In this document: positions 52,698 to 62,911 of the stretch, piece by piece
Numbering within the stretch: the first letter of the stretch is position 1
Layout: every line of letters begins with the position of its first letter
Source: Methylophilus methylotrophus DSM 46235 = ATCC 53528
GTDB taxonomy: Bacteria; Pseudomonadota; Gammaproteobacteria; Burkholderiales; Methylophilaceae
Reading direction: 5' to 3'
Length of the DNA stretch: 64,000 bases
Assembly: GCF_000378225.1 (NCBI RefSeq)
Contig: NZ_KB905141.1
Coordinates: 449,326-513,325 of the forward strand
Notes under the pieces: model-generated
What the model saw: only the letters and a program-made list of their open reading frames with translations
What the model was told of the DNA's origin: nothing
Databases searched by the model: none
Position numbers and translations under genes: made by a program

Positions 52698-53620
52698 GCG
52701 GTCACCTCCCCGCTTAAAATTGGGCGTAATTTAAAATGATGCTGGCCCAGCTTGCCGCCGTAGTTACCAGCAGAAATGCGCAGGATGCCATTGTCTTTAC
52801 CCAGGCTACAAGCCGCTTCGATGCCTGCCTTCATAGAAACCGCAATATCTTCAAACGTCAGTCCGTTGACGACAATTTCCATCACGCTTTCCACGCGTGG
52901 ATCCAGTTCGCTTTTCACGACCCCTTTTAGGGTCGGGCAGAACGCATCATTGGTACTGGCAAACATTTTAGGGTACTTGCTGCCAACCTTGGAGCCGGAA
53001 CGCACCACCCCGCCCGGGAAAGGCATAATCACATTGGGCAATTTGCGCATGGCGTCGATCGCCGCTTCACAGGCGGTGAGCACTTGCGCCTGGCTGGCCC
53101 CCAGCACCAGGAAGTTACCGCCACCAATGGCGCGCACCATCCCAGTGGTTTCTTCAGTTAAAAATTCACCATCCATCACCGGGATACGCCAGTAGCGTTT
53201 GAGTTTGCCGTTGGCATCCGGAATTTGCTTGGACACCTGGTAGCCATCGCCAAAAAATCGCAAATGCTTGCCGAGGCTAATCATGTCTTCAGACTCGATA
53301 CCCGCAAACGCAGCCGCGGTGGGGCACGTCAAAATGCATTGGCCCATGCGTGTTTCAAGCTGCTGCATCAGCACCTTGCTGCCCATGGCAAACATCAGCA
53401 CACTGACGCCTGGACGGCCATCGGGGGTTTCGTCCTCGCTCAACTCACGTTCTATGCCAGCCTCTACCCCACAGCCAATTACGCTGGTGGCAAAGCCAGT
53501 CATGGCATTGGCGGCGTTATACGCCCAGCGCAGGTTTTGCGCGGTAATCAGGATACGTGTGCCGCGCATATTGAATGCTTCGGCAAAGGTATCATCGATC
53601 TCTACTCCATTAATAATCAT
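52694..53620 (-). CDS. fhcD: Formylmethanofuran--tetrahydromethanopterin N-formyltransferase
   Basis: Moves the formyl group between N5-formyl-tetrahydromethanopterin and methanofuran (methylofuran in bacteria). 308 aa; the sequence IINGVEIDDTFAEAFNMRGTR at the start, with GFATSVIGCGVEAGIE and ILTCPTAAAFAG, are typical of the Ftr/FhcD family. The reaction in methylotrophs runs from the pterin towards methanofuran, so that FhcA can release formate. It lies 2 bp after fhcA and overlaps fhcC by 4. Confidence 0.96.
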   Translation of the reverse strand: MIINGVEIDDTFAEAFNMRGTRILITAQNLRWAYNAANAMTGFATSVIGCGVEAGIERELSEDETPDGRPGVSVLMFAMGSKVLMQQLETRMGQCILTCPTAAAFAGIESEDMISLGKHLRFFGDGYQVSKQIPDANGKLKRYWRIPVMDGEFLTEETTGMVRAIGGGNFLVLGASQAQVLTACEAAIDAMRKLPNVIMPFPGGVVRSGSKVGSKYPKMFASTNDAFCPTLKGVVKSELDPRVESVMEIVVNGLTFEDIAVSMKAGIEAACSLGKDNGILRISAGNYGGKLGQHHFKLRPILSGEVTA

Positions 53621-53622
53621 AA

Positions 53623-55287
53623 TTATCCCTGCGCATGATTAATCACATGATTGCGGCCATCTTCCGCAATATGGTCATTGCTGATTTTGAAGTTTTGCAT
53701 TTGCATGGTGTGGTAGCGGTCAAAATATTGTTTGATGTCTTTTTCCACACTGTTATCAAAGGCAGGTTTGGCCGTATGGGTTGCGCCCCACACCACTTTC
53801 ACGACCTTGCCTTCTTTAACGACCAGTTCGCCATCTTTAAACACCAAGTCTGGCTTGGCAAACATCGCCTCTTTGTCAGCCTGATCAGTGTAAACGGTGA
53901 TATCTGCAGCTGCGCCTACACCTAAGTGACCACGGTCTTGCAAGCCAATCAATTTTGCTGGCGCTGAGCGAGTCATGGTGACGATCTCATACAGGCTGTA
54001 TTCGCGATCCAGTGACTTCAGGTTACTCATGGCCTGCGCATCCAGGTTCAATTTATCAAATGCATCATTACGGAAAGATTTGTCCATCAGCAAACGGATC
54101 AGGTGCGGATAGCTGGTAAATGGTGCCCCATTGGGATGGTCTGTGGTCAGGAACACGCGCCATGGATCGTCTACACTCAAGAACACTTCCAGGCCAATCG
54201 CCCATTGCAAGGCGTTGACGTAATTTTCATCGCGGTATTTGAAAGGCACCACGCCACAACCGGCATCACATTCAATGTCCATAATCACCGACTTTTTCGG
54301 GTTGGCGACTTTGGCATTTAAATGCTGCATCATGTTATCGCCCGAAGCTGTCACGGTCTGGCCGAACAGAATCTGGCCGACATCGGCAGTGATATGCTTG
54401 TTGTTGTTGATGGCCTCGGCAATATTGGCCGCGGCAGAAGAAAACTTCTTATCGCCCTCGGTGCCGTAGCTATGAAACTGGATATGCGTCAAATGCATGG
54501 GCAAGCCATCGCTGGCGCCCATGGTATCCAGCGTGGTCTGGAAGTTACCAGCCACACCCAGATTGTTGCAGTGCACATGTAACGGTTTGGCAATCCCAAT
54601 TTCATTCACGGCCCGGCTCAATGCCTGCAAAATGCGGCGTGGGGTGATGTTGTAGTAACTGTGCAGTTGATCCAGATCCTGGCGACGCTCGTTGAATTTA
54701 AACGCAGAAATGCCACCTGGATTCACTACCTTGATACCTATGGTCTGCGTGGCATGCAGTGTCCAGGCCACATAGTCATTAATGGTTTTCTGGTCGGCAT
54801 TCTGGCTTAGCAAACGTAGCAGGTAATCATCATTACCCAACATGGCATAGCCGCCTTTGTCGATCATGGGCGTGTCACCCATTTCCATATGGGCCTGACG
54901 CGCATTGACAGCAAGGATGGCCGGTTCAAAGGCGGCGGTATATCCCATCTCGATATAGCGCATACCCGTATCGGTAGTATTTGGTGTGGCATGATGGCTG
55001 CAATTGGCACCGCAGATGTGAGCTTCTGGCTCCTCCAACTTGCGCATGGCCTGGTATTCCGGCAACAGCATACGCGCAATATTCACTTTACCGCCACCAA
55101 TATGGCTATGCATATCAATCGCACCGGCCATCACGATTTTGCCATTGAGGTCATATATCTGACCGATTTTCTCACTGTCGGCAGGTTTAGCAATAATGCG
55201 GCCATCACGGATATAAATATCTTGCACCACGCCATCCTTGTTATGGGCGGGGTCTATCACTTTGGCATTTTTGAGTAGCGTAATCAT
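53623..55287 (-). CDS. fhcA: Formyltransferase/hydrolase complex subunit A (formylmethanofuran hydrolase)
   Basis: Amidohydrolase-fold subunit that hydrolyses formylmethanofuran to formate. 554 aa with metal-ligand region DMHSHIGGGKVN, HVHCNNLGVAGNF and HLTHIQFHSYG, ADVGQILFGQT and the late LTTDHPNGAPFTSYP with the catalytic Asp. It starts with ITLLKNAKVIDPAHN, as expected for the FwdA/FhcA family. The stop overlaps nothing, but its start shares 4 bases with fhcB. Confidence 0.96.
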   Translation of the reverse strand: MITLLKNAKVIDPAHNKDGVVQDIYIRDGRIIAKPADSEKIGQIYDLNGKIVMAGAIDMHSHIGGGKVNIARMLLPEYQAMRKLEEPEAHICGANCSHHATPNTTDTGMRYIEMGYTAAFEPAILAVNARQAHMEMGDTPMIDKGGYAMLGNDDYLLRLLSQNADQKTINDYVAWTLHATQTIGIKVVNPGGISAFKFNERRQDLDQLHSYYNITPRRILQALSRAVNEIGIAKPLHVHCNNLGVAGNFQTTLDTMGASDGLPMHLTHIQFHSYGTEGDKKFSSAAANIAEAINNNKHITADVGQILFGQTVTASGDNMMQHLNAKVANPKKSVIMDIECDAGCGVVPFKYRDENYVNALQWAIGLEVFLSVDDPWRVFLTTDHPNGAPFTSYPHLIRLLMDKSFRNDAFDKLNLDAQAMSNLKSLDREYSLYEIVTMTRSAPAKLIGLQDRGHLGVGAAADITVYTDQADKEAMFAKPDLVFKDGELVVKEGKVVKVVWGATHTAKPAFDNSVEKDIKQYFDRYHTMQMQNFKISNDHIAEDGRNHVINHAQG

Positions 55288-56492
55288 GCCAAATCTCCTT
55301 GTAGTTGAGCTTGTATCATCGCCACCACTTGCGTCAGCGTAGGTAAATCAGAAGGTTTGGCGGCAATCAACGGTAGCGTTACCGAACCATCGACACGGAA
55401 CTGCTGGCCATTGCCATCCAGCCCTGGCGTGGCTACCGGGATAAACACGGCGGGCGCGGTTTCAAACTTGCTATCAGGCGCACCCAATATAATCACGGGC
55501 GAAGTACCTGCAGGCGGCATGGCATCTGGGCTGTAACTATTGACCCACACCACCGCATCATGGCTTTCCCATTCTGGCGCGTCGATAATCACGCCATTAA
55601 GCCAGGTATGCGCATAGTTGACACTGGTATCTCCGTCACTACCGCCTAGCGACAAGCCCATGGCACGGCTTTTCTGGTTTAGCGCGACTACGGTTTCAGT
55701 AATATTTTCAATGGTGAGTTCAGCATGGTCGTAATGCAAATCTTTAGAGACCCAGACCAAGGTCGCATATTGGGCGGCTTTCAACGTCTCGGCCACGGCT
55801 TTCAAGCGACTCACAGCGACACCAGCAACGGTGTCCGCCGTGACTGGTTTTCCCATCACCAGGGCACGCAAGGTTGCCATCACTTCTGGCAAATGTTCAG
55901 AAGCACATTCAATGACTTCAGGTGCACGTCCATCTGGTGCAACACCAGGCTTGGTATTGAGTTTGTCACCGCCCAGATAAATCACCTTACGCGCAGCAGG
56001 CTCGGTAAACATGGCGTCATTGACCCATACCACACGCTCAAAGAAACGTGCGTTATGCGTCACGACATCCGTCCCTATCATGAGGATGACATCCGCACGG
56101 TTCCGCACCTCAGTCAGTGTGGTGGTCTGCCAGCCGCGATGTTGCAACACTTTCATGTTGCGTAAGGTGCTGCTAGCATTCAGATGTGTCATCGCCGCCC
56201 CTGTATGCTGTGCCAGGTTCACGAGGGCACGTGCTCCGTGCACATCAGTACTACTCCCTGCAACCAGCGGTGCTTCGGCTTGATTGAGCAACCCGGCGGC
56301 TGCCTTTACCGCATCCTCTAGCGGAACATTCTTGCCACCTACTTGGGGTTGGGCACCGCTTGTGGTCCGCGCATAGAATTTTGCGGCTTTGCCACAGGAA
56401 AATTGCTGCTTGGCAATGGCTTCCCCCGTGATATCGTCACATAGCAAGCCGCAGGCCGGGCAAGTATGCATGATGTGTTCTTGATTAGTCAT
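55284..56492 (-). CDS. fhcB: Formyltransferase/hydrolase complex subunit B
   Basis: Relative of the molybdenum/tungsten subunit of formylmethanofuran dehydrogenase. In the bacterial complex it is not redox-active and is thought to bind the long poly-glutamyl chain of methylofuran. 402 aa from ATG 56492; a GTG eight codons upstream is the alternative. The N-terminus keeps C11, C14, C18 and C33 (HTCPACGLLCDD), a pattern like a [4Fe-4S] site (see findings). A VNDAMFTEPAARKVIYLGG segment and VVWVNSYSPDAMPPAG are readable later. First gene of the fhcBADC-ordered operon on the minus strand, divergent from ndk. Confidence 0.95.
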   Translation of the reverse strand: MTNQEHIMHTCPACGLLCDDITGEAIAKQQFSCGKAAKFYARTTSGAQPQVGGKNVPLEDAVKAAAGLLNQAEAPLVAGSSTDVHGARALVNLAQHTGAAMTHLNASSTLRNMKVLQHRGWQTTTLTEVRNRADVILMIGTDVVTHNARFFERVVWVNDAMFTEPAARKVIYLGGDKLNTKPGVAPDGRAPEVIECASEHLPEVMATLRALVMGKPVTADTVAGVAVSRLKAVAETLKAAQYATLVWVSKDLHYDHAELTIENITETVVALNQKSRAMGLSLGGSDGDTSVNYAHTWLNGVIIDAPEWESHDAVVWVNSYSPDAMPPAGTSPVIILGAPDSKFETAPAVFIPVATPGLDGNGQQFRVDGSVTLPLIAAKPSDLPTLTQVVAMIQAQLQGDLA

Positions 56493-56723
56493 GGCTTGTC
56501 TCTCGTTTTTAATCACCCATATTCAGTACGTATGCGCTTGTGATCGTTGCAAACCATCACATCATAAAACAACTATCCTCTCTAGATAAAAAAAATAAAG
56601 CAATGAATGCCTGTTATTTAAACCAATCACATCATCAAGCGACTATCAAGGTTTATCAATCACGTTAAAAATAGTAGAATAGTCGTTTGTTTTTCTTGTT
56701 AATTCATTTATTTTGGAGTTCTC

Positions 56724-57128
56724 ATGGCTTTAGAGCGTACACTCAGCATTATCAAACCAGACGCCGTTGCAAAAAACGTGATTGGTCAAATCTATACCCG
56801 TTTTGAAAATGCCGGTTTGAAAATCGTTGCCGCTAAAATGGTTCAACTGTCCCAAGCTGAAGCTGAAGGCTTCTACGCAGTACACAAAGAGCGCCCTTTC
56901 TTCAATGACCTGGTGAAGTTCATGATCTCCGGTCCGGTAATGATCCAGGCCCTGGAAGGTGAAAACGCAGTGTTGAAAAACCGTGAACTGATGGGTGCAA
57001 CCAACCCTAAAGACGCAGCACCAGGCACGATTCGCGCTGACTTCGCTGACAGCATTGATGCAAACGCAGTGCACGGTTCCGACTCACTGGAAAATGCAGC
57101 CATCGAAATCAAATACTTCTTCGGTTAA
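56724..57128 (+). CDS. ndk: Nucleoside diphosphate kinase
   Basis: Balances nucleoside triphosphate pools by a phospho-histidine mechanism. 134 aa, slightly shorter than E. coli Ndk. The catalytic His lies in [13 protein letters not shown], and [15 protein letters not shown] opens the protein. A TTTTGGAG ribosome site precedes the ATG. A TAGAAT box at 56675-56680, about 45 bases upstream, may be its -10. It heads the ndk-rlmN-pilW-rodZ-ispG-hisS run. Confidence 0.97.
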   Translation: MALERTLSIIKPDAVAKNVIGQIYTRFENAGLKIVAAKMVQLSQAEAEGFYAVHKERPFFNDLVKFMISGPVMIQALEGENAVLKNRELMGATNPKDAAPGTIRADFADSIDANAVHGSDSLENAAIEIKYFFG

Positions 57129-57181
57129 TCAATCTTCGTCACTTTAAAGACGCTTAAATTGATACCGAATCAGGAATTTAC

Positions 57182-58300
57182 TTGGTTAACTTACTGAATT
57201 TCAACCAACCGCAACTCGCCGAGTACTTTTCCAGTCTCGGCGAGAAGCCTTTTCGCGCCAAGCAATTGATGCGCTGGATGCATCACTTCGGGGTGTTAGA
57301 CCTCGAGCAGATGACTGATATTGCCAAAACCTTGCGCGAAAAATTGCGCCAGGAAACCGAATTTACCTTGCCAGAGGTGCAGCTGGAGCAAGTGTCTGAC
57401 GATGGCACGCGTAAGTGGCTGATTGGCACAAACAACTTAAAGGACGGCACCTCCAATAGTGTGGAAACCGTCTTTATTCCTGAAGATGACCGCGGTACGC
57501 TGTGTATTTCCAGCCAAGTGGGCTGCGCCTTGGAGTGCACGTTTTGCAGCACCGGTCGCCAGGGGTTTAACCGTAACTTAAACGTTTCCGAAATTATCGG
57601 ACAATTGTGGATTGCCAACCACTCTCTGCGCCAAGCCCCCGGTTACGACTTGCTGCCACCCGGTGAGCGCATCATTTCCAATGTGGTCATGATGGGCATG
57701 GGTGAGCCATTGGCTAACTATGACAATGTGGTAACCGCCATGCAGATCATGCTGGATGACAGTGCCTATGGCCTGAGCCGCCGCCGTGTTACCTTGTCGA
57801 CTAGCGGCATGGTGCCTGCGATGGACAGACTGAAGGAAGACTGCCCAGTGGCGTTAGCTGTTTCCCTGCACGCGCCCAATGACGCGCTTCGCGATGAAAT
57901 CGTGCCTATCAACAAAAAGTACCCAATCAAAGACCTCATGGCCGCTTGTGAGCGCTACCTGGTCAAAGCACCACGTGATTTTGTCACGTTTGAATATGTG
58001 ATGCTGGATGGCGTCAATGACACGCTGGAACATGCCAAACAATTAATCAATATCGTGCGCGATGTACCATGCAAATTTAACCTGATTCCCTTTAACCCCT
58101 TCCCCAACAGCGGTTACGGCACCTCCAAACCCATGCAGGTACGCGCGTTTCGTGATATGTTAATTCAGGCTGGCTTTGTCGTGACGGTACGCAAAACACG
58201 TGGTGACGACATTGATGCCGCGTGTGGTCAGCTGGCCGGCAAGGTCTTGGATAAAACCAGACGTACAGAAAAAACCATTGCGATACACCCGGAACAGTAA
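57182..58300 (+). CDS. rlmN: Dual-specificity rRNA/tRNA adenine-C2 methyltransferase RlmN
   Basis: Radical-SAM enzyme that methylates C2 of A2503 in 23S rRNA and A37 in some tRNAs. 372 aa with the cluster motif [15 protein letters not shown] (after GCALE), the [12 protein letters not shown] segment, and the C-terminal Cys of AACGQL, which forms the covalent intermediate. The start is TTG at 57182, chosen because AGGA lies 6 bases upstream and the N-terminus ([15 protein letters not shown]) fits the family. Confidence 0.96.
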   Translation: MVNLLNFNQPQLAEYFSSLGEKPFRAKQLMRWMHHFGVLDLEQMTDIAKTLREKLRQETEFTLPEVQLEQVSDDGTRKWLIGTNNLKDGTSNSVETVFIPEDDRGTLCISSQVGCALECTFCSTGRQGFNRNLNVSEIIGQLWIANHSLRQAPGYDLLPPGERIISNVVMMGMGEPLANYDNVVTAMQIMLDDSAYGLSRRRVTLSTSGMVPAMDRLKEDCPVALAVSLHAPNDALRDEIVPINKKYPIKDLMAACERYLVKAPRDFVTFEYVMLDGVNDTLEHAKQLINIVRDVPCKFNLIPFNPFPNSGYGTSKPMQVRAFRDMLIQAGFVVTVRKTRGDDIDAACGQLAGKVLDKTRRTEKTIAIHPEQ

Positions 58301-58303
58301 GCC

Positions 58304-59101
58304 ATGAAATCAACCTTTTTCAAGCCATCCGCAGTCATGCTTGCCCTGACGACAGCGTTGTGGATGACTGGTTGTGCGCAAAACCCTTCCGCAAATAACA
58401 ATTCGCCATACGAACAGCAACCGATCGGCCGAGAAACCGGTGACGTTGAATCTGCACGCGTACACACCGAGCTTGGTGCAGAATACTTTCGCCTTAAGCG
58501 TTACGAGGTAGCCCTTGAAGAGTTCAACACGGCTATTGAACGCAGCCCAAGCTATGCCCTCGCCTATAATGGCCTGGGCCTGGTATATGCCACCCTCGGT
58601 GATCAGGCACGTGCCGAAGAGGCTTTTAAACGCTCCATACAGTTGCAACCAACAAACTCTGAATCGCATAATAACTATGGCAGATTCTTGTGCGACCAGG
58701 GTAAATTTGAAGCCTCGCAAAAAGAATTTGCCCTGGCAGTGAAGAATCCGCTATACAAAACTCCACAGGTAGCGCTTTATAACGCTGGCGTTTGTGCACT
58801 GCGTGCCCAACAAAAAACACAAGCGGAGAATTACTTTTTCCAGGCTTTGCAGATAGACCCGCTGGCACATGCCAGTGCATACCAGCTGGCTAACCTGCAG
58901 TTTTCACGTGGCGAACCGGCGCTGGCATTGAACACCTTGCAAAACAGCGTGAACATTGCTCCTACACCGGAGTCATTATTATTGGCCGTGCGAATTTGCC
59001 GGTCATTGCATATGACTGATGACGCTACCTACTATAGTGTCCAGTTGCATAAATTGTTCCCTAACGCCATTGAAACCAAACAATTGCAAAATATGGAGTA
59101 A
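58304..59101 (+). CDS. pilW: Type IV pilus biogenesis lipoprotein PilW/PilF (TPR)
   Basis: Outer-membrane lipoprotein that supports PilQ secretin assembly. 265 aa: a signal peptide with lipobox MTGC and lipidated C24, then about six TPR motifs (ARVHTELGAEYFRLKRYEVA, YALAYNGLGLVYATLGDQAR, SHNNYGRFLCDQGKFEASQK). It starts 3 bases after rlmN and abuts rodZ directly, which is the conserved betaproteobacterial order. Confidence 0.93.
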   Translation: MKSTFFKPSAVMLALTTALWMTGCAQNPSANNNSPYEQQPIGRETGDVESARVHTELGAEYFRLKRYEVALEEFNTAIERSPSYALAYNGLGLVYATLGDQARAEEAFKRSIQLQPTNSESHNNYGRFLCDQGKFEASQKEFALAVKNPLYKTPQVALYNAGVCALRAQQKTQAENYFFQALQIDPLAHASAYQLANLQFSRGEPALALNTLQNSVNIAPTPESLLLAVRICRSLHMTDDATYYSVQLHKLFPNAIETKQLQNME

Positions 59102-60337
59102 ATGCGAGTGACGTCAGAAGACAAAACCAACGTCAACCCCACACCGTCAGAAGCGGTAGACAAACCCAGGCGTGGCCGTAAGCGCAAGGCGGACATTACG
59201 TCCTCGACAAGCAATCAGATCACGCCTGAAAGCATGGCCGAAAATAACAGTCACCCGCTGGAAACCATGTTTGCGTCTGCAGATGCTCATATGCCGGAAA
59301 CGCAGCCTGAACGAATAGACAACCCTGAAGAATATGGTGCAGCCATGGCCATGGAAAGCGCGTCACAGCCAGCGACCACGGCTATTGCCTTAGGGTCTGG
59401 TTGCGGCAATGTCTTGAAAGCAGCTCGCGAGGCACAGGGCTTGAGCATCCATGAGGTTTGCAGTCAATTGAGGTTGGGTGTTAAACAAATTCAGGCAATA
59501 GAACAAGATGACTTTGATAAGTTGCCACAACCCAGTATTGTGCGCGGTTTTATCCGCAACTATGCCCGATTACTCAATATTGATGTGCAGCCTATCCTGG
59601 AAGCCTATCAACGCATTGTCCCTAACAAAGCTCCGTTGCCCTTGAGCGTGCGCTCCAATGCCAGCCCTTCGGTCATTGACCAGCCAACGCCTGCATTTCG
59701 TCCACAACGCTTGCTTACCCTGCTTATTTTCCTGATTCTGGCAGGCATTGCTGCCTATTTCTATGTGAATCATATCAAGCCACAAGCCTTGAAAGATGCA
59801 TCGCTGGCACTTGATGTGGGTGAAATCAGTGACGCCACACAGCAGGAAATTGCCATGCCTGCAGATCCAACACCGCCGCCCCCTGTCACCGAGCCCGCGT
59901 CCACCGGCACAGAAAATGTGGGTGTCAATGGTGCTGATGCCCAGACCAATAATACAGATACGCAAACACCAAATACGAGCAGTGAAGTCACCCCGGCCCA
60001 GCCTGCGAGCATGGTTAATGAAAGTACTATCGTCAGTACGCCAACACCAGCCACGACACAGGCAGCGGAAAGCACAACCATTAAAGCGACCGACCCGCAA
60101 AAAGCCAATCTGCAGTTTAAGGTGAGTGAAGATTCATGGGTTCGTATCGAAGACATGCAGGGCAAGAAAGTCTTCAGTGAAGTGCTGCCTGCGGGCTCAG
60201 AGCGCCAGGTGCTCACCGAAAAACCGGTGAATATCACCGTTGGTCACGCTGCAGGTACGCAGTTAACCATTGATAACCAGCCTTACGATTTAACGCAAGC
60301 CACCCGTGGCCGCGTCGCGCGCATTCAACTGAAATAA
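59102..60337 (+). CDS. rodZ: RodZ-like helix-turn-helix membrane protein
   Basis: Cell-shape protein linking MreB to the membrane. 411 aa: an N-terminal extension of about 95 residues, acidic and basic, with no known domain; a Cro-like HTH (about 97-165, LKAAREAQGLSIHEVCSQLR). One membrane helix follows (about 201-220, LLTLLIFLILAGIAAYFYV), then a Thr/Pro/Ala-rich linker, and a C-terminal DUF4115 domain (about 335-411, KVSEDSWVRIEDMQGKKVF). Its ATG follows the pilW stop without a gap. The extension is longer than in most family members. Confidence 0.92.
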   Translation: MRVTSEDKTNVNPTPSEAVDKPRRGRKRKADITSSTSNQITPESMAENNSHPLETMFASADAHMPETQPERIDNPEEYGAAMAMESASQPATTAIALGSGCGNVLKAAREAQGLSIHEVCSQLRLGVKQIQAIEQDDFDKLPQPSIVRGFIRNYARLLNIDVQPILEAYQRIVPNKAPLPLSVRSNASPSVIDQPTPAFRPQRLLTLLIFLILAGIAAYFYVNHIKPQALKDASLALDVGEISDATQQEIAMPADPTPPPPVTEPASTGTENVGVNGADAQTNNTDTQTPNTSSEVTPAQPASMVNESTIVSTPTPATTQAAESTTIKATDPQKANLQFKVSEDSWVRIEDMQGKKVFSEVLPAGSERQVLTEKPVNITVGHAAGTQLTIDNQPYDLTQATRGRVARIQLK

Positions 60338-60343
60338 TCAATC

Positions 60344-61624
60344 ATGCTATCCCGTAGAAACACCCTTCAAGTGATGGTTGGCCACGTGGCAGTCGGTGGC
60401 GGACTGAATGGCACAACGGTCTCCCCTGTGGTCGTACAAAGCATGACCAATACAGACACTGCCGATGCACAAGCCACTATCGCGCAAGTCTATCAATTGT
60501 GGCAAGCTGGTTCCGAGGTAGTACGCATCACGGTGAATAGCCCGGAGGCCGCGGCACAGGTAGGTACTATCCGCAAAGGGCTAGATGCACTTGGCTGCCC
60601 GGTGCCATTGGTAGGTGACTTTCATTACAATGGCCACAAGCTATTGCAAGCCTACCCTGAGTGCGCACAAGCACTGGCCAAATACCGCATTAATCCAGGC
60701 AATGTTGGCAAAGGCAGCAAGCGTGACGAACAATTCGCTGCAATGATCGAAGCCGCCATCCAGTATCAAAAAGCGGTGCGCATAGGCGTGAACTGGGGCA
60801 GCCTGGACCAGGCCAAAATGGCACAAATGATGGATGACAACGGTAAGTCAGCCAACCCTCTGTCTGCGGATGCACTCATGCGTGAAGCGCTGATTCAGTC
60901 GGCACTCGAAAGTGCACAGCAAGCGGTGGATTTAGGCTTAAGCCCCAACCAGATCATTATTTCATGCAAGGTCAGCAATGTGCAGGACCTGGTGCTGGTC
61001 TACCAGGAGCTGGGCAATCGCTGTGACTACCCGTTACATCTGGGCCTGACCGAAGCGGGCATGGGTTCCAAGGGCGTGGTGGCCTCTACCGCCGCGTTGG
61101 CGATTTTGCTGCAACAGGGCATAGGCGATACCATACGTGTCTCCCTGACACCAGAACCAACGGAGTCACGCACCAAAGAAGTGGTCGTGGCGCAGGAAAT
61201 TCTGCAAACCATGGGCATACGCTCATTCACCCCGCTGGTCACCGCCTGCCCTGGCTGTGGTCGCACCACCAGCACCTATTTCCAGGAACTAGCCTTGCAA
61301 ATCCAAACCTGGTTACGTAACCAGATGCCCGTCTGGCGCAGCCAATATCCTGGCGTGGAAACGCTCAATGTCGCCGTCATGGGCTGCGTAGTCAACGGGC
61401 CAGGTGAATCCAAATTGGCCAATATTGGGATCAGTCTGCCAGGCACAGGTGAAGTCCCCGTGGCCCCGGTGTTTGTCGATGGCGAGAAAACCGTCACGCT
61501 TAAAGGTGACCACATTGCCGAAGAGTTTCAACAGATCGTGGACGAGTATGTCCGTACGCATTACGCAGAAGGTGGCAAGCTGCACGCAGCCAAGCCTGGC
61601 GTAATCCCTATACTTGCTATTTAG
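60344..61624 (+). CDS. ispG: 4-hydroxy-3-methylbut-2-en-1-yl diphosphate synthase
   Basis: [4Fe-4S] enzyme of the MEP isoprenoid pathway. 426 aa with the N-terminal [14 protein letters not shown] segment, the TIM barrel, and the cluster cysteines in [13 protein letters not shown] and [11 protein letters not shown]. It starts 6 bases after rodZ and is followed by hisS 3 bases after its stop. The flavodoxin/ferredoxin-dependent bacterial type is expected. Confidence 0.97.
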   Translation: MLSRRNTLQVMVGHVAVGGGLNGTTVSPVVVQSMTNTDTADAQATIAQVYQLWQAGSEVVRITVNSPEAAAQVGTIRKGLDALGCPVPLVGDFHYNGHKLLQAYPECAQALAKYRINPGNVGKGSKRDEQFAAMIEAAIQYQKAVRIGVNWGSLDQAKMAQMMDDNGKSANPLSADALMREALIQSALESAQQAVDLGLSPNQIIISCKVSNVQDLVLVYQELGNRCDYPLHLGLTEAGMGSKGVVASTAALAILLQQGIGDTIRVSLTPEPTESRTKEVVVAQEILQTMGIRSFTPLVTACPGCGRTTSTYFQELALQIQTWLRNQMPVWRSQYPGVETLNVAVMGCVVNGPGESKLANIGISLPGTGEVPVAPVFVDGEKTVTLKGDHIAEEFQQIVDEYVRTHYAEGGKLHAAKPGVIPILAI

Positions 61625-61627
61625 TTT

Positions 61628-62887
61628 ATGACGCAAAAATTCCAATCCATTAAAGGCTTCTACGACATCTTGCCCGAAGCCACCCCACTCTGGTTCAAAC
61701 TCGAAGATACTGCACGCAGCATCTTGGGCCAGTATGGCTACAACAATATCCGCATGCCGTTGGTGGAGCCCACCGAATTGTTTGTACGCAGTGTGGGTGA
61801 GCATACAGATATCGTTGAAAAAGAAATGTATGCCTGGGAAGACAAGCTTAACGGCGACAAACTGACCCTGCGCCCGGAAGGCACCGCGGGTTGTGTACGC
61901 GCCGTGGTTGAGCACAACCTGACTTACAATGGCCCACAGCGCTTATGGTATATGGGCCCCATGTTCCGCCACGAAAACGTGCAGAAAGGCCGTCAGCGCC
62001 AGTTTCACCAGATTGGCGTGGAAGCGTTTGGCTTTGATGGGCCGGACGTGGATGCCGAACAAATCGTCATGCTGGCCCGCTTGTGGCAATCGCTGGGCAT
62101 TGAAGATGTTGAATTACAGTTAAACAGTATTGGTGATGCAGATGAGCGTGCGCAATACCGCCAGACCTTGATTACTTACTTTGAACAGCATGCAGACTTG
62201 CTGGATGAGGACGCCAAACGCCGTCTGCACAGCAATCCCCTGCGTATTCTCGATACAAAAAACCCACGTATGCAGGCCATATGCGAAGCTGCGCCAAAAC
62301 TCATGGATTGCCTCAGTGACGCCTCCAAACAGCACTTCGCGCGCTTGTGTGCCCTGCTCGACCAGGCTGGGATTACTTATGTAATTAATCACCGCTTGGT
62401 GCGCGGCCTGGATTATTACAACCGTACCGTATTTGAATGGGTCACCACCAAACTGGGTGCCCAGGGCACCATTGCCGGTGGCGGCCGCTATGACACTCTG
62501 GTAGAGCGCATTGGCGGCAGTGCCACTCCAGCTTGTGGTTTTGGCATTGGCCTCGAGCGCGTGTTCCTGCTGATGCAGGAATATGGCGTCACCGCGAGCA
62601 ACCAGCCCGACCTTTACCTGGTGAACGTGGGTGAGCTGGCAGAACAAAAAGCCTTTACTGTGGCCGAAAGCCTGCGTAGCATGGGGCTTAATGTGGTGTT
62701 GCATGCCGGTGGTGGCAGCTTCAAGTCACAAATGAAAAAAGCAGATCGCAGTGGTGCCAGATTTGCCGCTATTCTAGGCGATGATGAAGCCGCTGCTGAT
62801 GAACTCAGCCTGAAACCCATGCTGGGCCAGGGCGAGCAGGTACGTGTTAAACTTGACCAGGTATTGGGCATCGTTCATTGCAGCTAA
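61628..62887 (+). CDS. hisS: Histidyl-tRNA synthetase
   Basis: Class II synthetase of 419 aa. Motif 2 is TLRPEGTAGCVRAVVEH, the histidine-specific motifs are LVRGLDYYNRTVFEW and GGGRYDTLVERIGG, and motif 3 is ACGFGIGLERV. The C-terminal anticodon domain (about 325-419) is present. Its paralogue HisZ is encoded at 31.5-32.7 kb. Confidence 0.97.
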   Translation: MTQKFQSIKGFYDILPEATPLWFKLEDTARSILGQYGYNNIRMPLVEPTELFVRSVGEHTDIVEKEMYAWEDKLNGDKLTLRPEGTAGCVRAVVEHNLTYNGPQRLWYMGPMFRHENVQKGRQRQFHQIGVEAFGFDGPDVDAEQIVMLARLWQSLGIEDVELQLNSIGDADERAQYRQTLITYFEQHADLLDEDAKRRLHSNPLRILDTKNPRMQAICEAAPKLMDCLSDASKQHFARLCALLDQAGITYVINHRLVRGLDYYNRTVFEWVTTKLGAQGTIAGGGRYDTLVERIGGSATPACGFGIGLERVFLLMQEYGVTASNQPDLYLVNVGELAEQKAFTVAESLRSMGLNVVLHAGGGSFKSQMKKADRSGARFAAILGDDEAAADELSLKPMLGQGEQVRVKLDQVLGIVHCS

Positions 62888-62911
62888 TTGCTACCCGTGA
62901 CAGGAGGCCAG

